Shown here piece by piece: positions 61,869 to 64,000 of a stretch of 64,000 nucleotides of DNA; position 1 is the first letter of the stretch; each line of letters begins with the position of its first letter. The DNA is from Salipaludibacillus sp. LMS25 (GTDB lineage: Bacteria > Bacillota > Bacilli > Bacillales > Salisediminibacteriaceae). The notes below the pieces were generated by a model. That model saw only the letters and a program-made list of their open reading frames with translations, was not told the DNA's origin and searched no databases. The stretch covers positions 3,876,001 through 3,940,000 of the forward strand of contig NZ_CP093299.1 in assembly GCF_024362805.1 (NCBI RefSeq), given 5' to 3'. The position numbers and the translations under genes are program-made.

Positions 61869-64000
61869 ATGGAGATTCAAGCCCAATTATTGAATGTGAA
61901 AACAAATGGTTCAAACCAATCAATGCGTCTAAAACAAGGCGATATATATAGCGCAAAAATAACGTCTCGAATATCTAGTACGGAAGCAATGGTTTCCATC
62001 CGTGGCCAAGAAGTAAAAGCAACATTTGACGGAAAGATTCCTGACCGTGATAGAGTGGCCGTTCAAGTACAAGGGCAAACGAAAGAGGGCATTAAAGTAA
62101 GGGAAGTAAAAGAGGAGAATAAGCAAAGCAATGAGGGAAATAAAACAAACCCTCGTAACAGCAGCGGACAATCAGCAGATCGTGTTTTACGAGAAATGGG
62201 CTTCAAAGAGCCCAGTAAAGAATTGCGCCAAGCCACTCAGCAATTGCTTGATCGTGGTGTGTCTTTAAATCGTGAGTCAGTAAATGACTTAAATAACTAT
62301 CTTCAATCTGGGCGAGGTAATGAAGGAGAACGTCGTCAAACGGTTCAAACGATGGCACAAAAGCGTCTTGAGCCAACAGCAGGCCAATTACGAGCTGTTC
62401 ATGAAGCGTTACACGGCCGTTCTACGGCAGATCATGTAAAAGATATAACACGTTCTGCTTCAGAACAACTCAGGGATAGTGGTTCAGGTAGAGATGTGTC
62501 TCGTGAGGTACAGCGGGCTATTGAACAGTTAAGAACGAGCTTAAAATCAGGAGGAAATGTCCGGCAAGCGGTAGAAAATTTGCAACAAACGGTGGAACGA
62601 AGCGGAAGTATTGCCTTAAAAAAAGACATTAATCACGCTTTAAGAGAGATGCTTCAAATACAAGCTGTTAATGGGCGTGAAGCTGCTGCTGAAAGAATGA
62701 TGGTGTTGTTACAGCAATTGACCAACCAAACGGCAGAAACAATTAGTACAGTGAATCAACCAATTGCTGTTAATACGAGCGAGTCTGTCGGTCAGTCCAT
62801 TTTGTCTCAATGGATCGCTTCAGTACAAAATACAGCTGATCTCTCAACGGCAATTGCTAATATAAAACAAGATATGAATCAAGCGAGTGGTCTTCCTGTT
62901 CAAACAACAGAGAAACTAACTGCGGCCCTTAATGACTCCATGGCAAGACTTGACCAAGGGCGTGAATTGAAAGCAAGGCAAGTGTTGATGGATACATTAC
63001 AACAATTACAAGCAAGCCAATCCACATCTCCAGCATCAGATTCTCTTGCGCATATGCAGGATTATATGCGGAATGAAATAATCCAAACAAGTGGACTATC
63101 ATCAAAACACATTTTAATTACGGAAGTAACTGAAAAACTGGCTCAGGCAACGGATAATTTTAAGTTACTTCAAAAAGATGTGATTAAACAACTTTCACGT
63201 ATTGATACGATGATTCAACAATTTAAGAGTCAATCTACTCAGCAAACGCGTCCAATGCTTGAGAATGTTATAAAGCAGATGGACCGGGCTATTATGAAAA
63301 GTGATTGGATGCTTTACGCGGATATGAAAACCGAGCGGAGTATGCTCGGTGCAAGCAGTCGACTAGCCGAGGCTAAACATCTTCTCTCAAAGGGGCAGTA
63401 TGTTGAGGCACGGCAAATTGTTAAAGAGGTTCAGCGTACGATGGATCAAATAAACTTCCGTCCATCTAATCAACGGGTCCAACACGTTCTTAGTCAAGAG
63501 CAAGAATGGCGGGAACCACGAACGCCTGTTCATAGATTATCACAGCAATTTGAACAGACTGCAAGACAGTTTGTGAATCAAGACGGGTCTGCTCGCCACG
63601 TATTTGAAGGCTTACGAGGATTAGGGTTAAACCGAGAAACAGAGCTAGGTCAAATGCTAGCTTCAGGGCGTGATCTCAGTCAGCAAGACCAGCACCAGCG
63701 TAATGTAAAATCTATCCTCATGCACATGGCACGGGGGGAAGAAGAAGGCGGAAGGCAGCAGCAACAAGCCCAACAAGCGTTACAAAGCCTATCTGGCCAG
63801 CAGCTTATAAACCGTTCAGACAGTCAGCAAAACTTACAAATGTTGCAGCTCTCCATACCCGTTATGCTCAAAGGTGAGGCAGAAAACTTACAAGTCTATG
63901 TCAATTCCCGTAATGAAGGGGAACAAGTGGATTGGGAAAACTGTCAACTTTATTTTCACATTGATACAAAGAAGCTAGGGCCATTAGGCATCGTGCTGCA
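61869..64000 (+). CDS. FliK-like protein of the YlqG type, 3' end cut by the window
   Basis: An open frame of more than 710 codons with no stop before the window ends. ATG 61869 follows GGGAGGGG. An N-terminal beta-rich module (about 20-75) precedes a very long Gln/Arg/Ser-rich helical region that includes LRAVHEALHGRS. The last residues, LSIPVMLKGEAENLQVYVNS then FHIDTKKLGPLGIVL, match the opening of the flagellar hook-length control C-terminal domain. YlqG in B. subtilis is linked to the FlhB-tail protein YlqH; here the locus is different. A role in export gating or hook length is inference. Confidence 0.78.
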   Translation, partial: MEIQAQLLNVKTNGSNQSMRLKQGDIYSAKITSRISSTEAMVSIRGQEVKATFDGKIPDRDRVAVQVQGQTKEGIKVREVKEENKQSNEGNKTNPRNSSGQSADRVLREMGFKEPSKELRQATQQLLDRGVSLNRESVNDLNNYLQSGRGNEGERRQTVQTMAQKRLEPTAGQLRAVHEALHGRSTADHVKDITRSASEQLRDSGSGRDVSREVQRAIEQLRTSLKSGGNVRQAVENLQQTVERSGSIALKKDINHALREMLQIQAVNGREAAAERMMVLLQQLTNQTAETISTVNQPIAVNTSESVGQSILSQWIASVQNTADLSTAIANIKQDMNQASGLPVQTTEKLTAALNDSMARLDQGRELKARQVLMDTLQQLQASQSTSPASDSLAHMQDYMRNEIIQTSGLSSKHILITEVTEKLAQATDNFKLLQKDVIKQLSRIDTMIQQFKSQSTQQTRPMLENVIKQMDRAIMKSDWMLYADMKTERSMLGASSRLAEAKHLLSKGQYVEARQIVKEVQRTMDQINFRPSNQRVQHVLSQEQEWREPRTPVHRLSQQFEQTARQFVNQDGSARHVFEGLRGLGLNRETELGQMLASGRDLSQQDQHQRNVKSILMHMARGEEEGGRQQQQAQQALQSLSGQQLINRSDSQQNLQMLQLSIPVMLKGEAENLQVYVNSRNEGEQVDWENCQLYFHIDTKKLGPLGIVL

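Noticed and set aside
1..64000. CRISPR array, prophage or toxin-antitoxin pair
   Set aside because: No regularly spaced direct repeats, no phage genes and no recognisable toxin-antitoxin pair were seen; the repeats present are dispersed single copies.

Overview
The window reads as chromosome of a low-GC, endospore-forming member of the Bacillaceae. Gene order follows the Bacillus subtilis yqh/yqi/yqj region: yqhL, lipM, mntR, yqhO, yqhP, yqhQ, yqhR, yqhT, efp, spoIIIAA-AH, accB, accC, yqhY, nusB, folD, xseA, xseB, ispA, dxs, yqxC, argR, recN, spoIVB, spo0A, the bkd operon, brxB, yqjA, yqjE, a Y-family polymerase. A large structured RNA sits between ispA and dxs and is followed by a small membrane-protein gene. 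This is the OLE RNA / OapA arrangement known from alkaliphilic and other extremophilic Firmicutes, and it points to an alkaliphilic or haloalkaliphilic Bacillus relative. I assign no species.

Layout. 1-5.0 kb: rhodanese (partial), octanoyltransferase LipM, and an adenosylcobalamin-dependent ribonucleotide reductase behind a pair of NrdR boxes. 5.0-7.1 kb: a reverse-strand GntR / ABC transporter operon ending in a 30-residue membrane peptide, controlled by a perfect palindrome. 7.5-14.4 kb: MntR, a patatin-like lipase, a decayed PAP2-like membrane protein, YqhP, YqhQ, YqhR and an Xaa-Pro peptidase. 14.4-20.6 kb: EF-P and the eight-gene spoIIIA operon (mother-cell half of the feeding-tube channel). 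21.0-34.2 kb: a housekeeping run (acetyl-CoA carboxylase subunits, NusB, FolD, exonuclease VII, IspA, OLE RNA, OapA, Dxs, TlyA-type methylase, ArgR, RecN). 34.3-36.8 kb: spoIVB and spo0A with recognisable sigma-F, sigma-H and 0A-box signals. 37.3-39.4 kb: accessory stretch with a DUF2200 gene, a decayed 3' copy of spo0A, a DksA-like gene and yqzF. 39.6-49.9 kb: sigma-54 activator BkdR and the branched-chain keto-acid operon ptb-bcd-buk-lpdV-bkdAA-bkdAB-bkdB behind a textbook -24/-12 promoter. 50-55.5 kb: a Zur-controlled His-rich zinc lipoprotein, bacilliredoxin, tRNA-Arg, an IS200-type insertion, YqjA and an L,D-transpeptidase. 55.7-64 kb: Prli42-like miniprotein, YqjE peptidase, a FAD-dependent oxidoreductase, a YqzJ-like protein, a LexA-box-linked Y-family polymerase, a GNAT acetyltransferase, and a FliK-like protein running off the end behind a sigma-D-type promoter.

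Most noteworthy: (1) the OLE RNA/OapA locus, where an 11-bp terminal helix sets the RNA ends and moves the oapA start downstream; (2) a dispersed intergenic repeat family with long (about 160 bp, two hairpins) and short (about 55 bp) forms, the short form explained by an exact 104-bp deletion between 11-bp direct repeats; (3) one short copy interrupts a decayed spo0A 3' end, so the empty site can be read from intact spo0A and the element is flanked by duplicated TTTAT; (4) small genes (5037-5129, 55704-55793 and possibly 10689-10835). All calls are by eye from sequence and remembered family motifs; no search or folding program was run.
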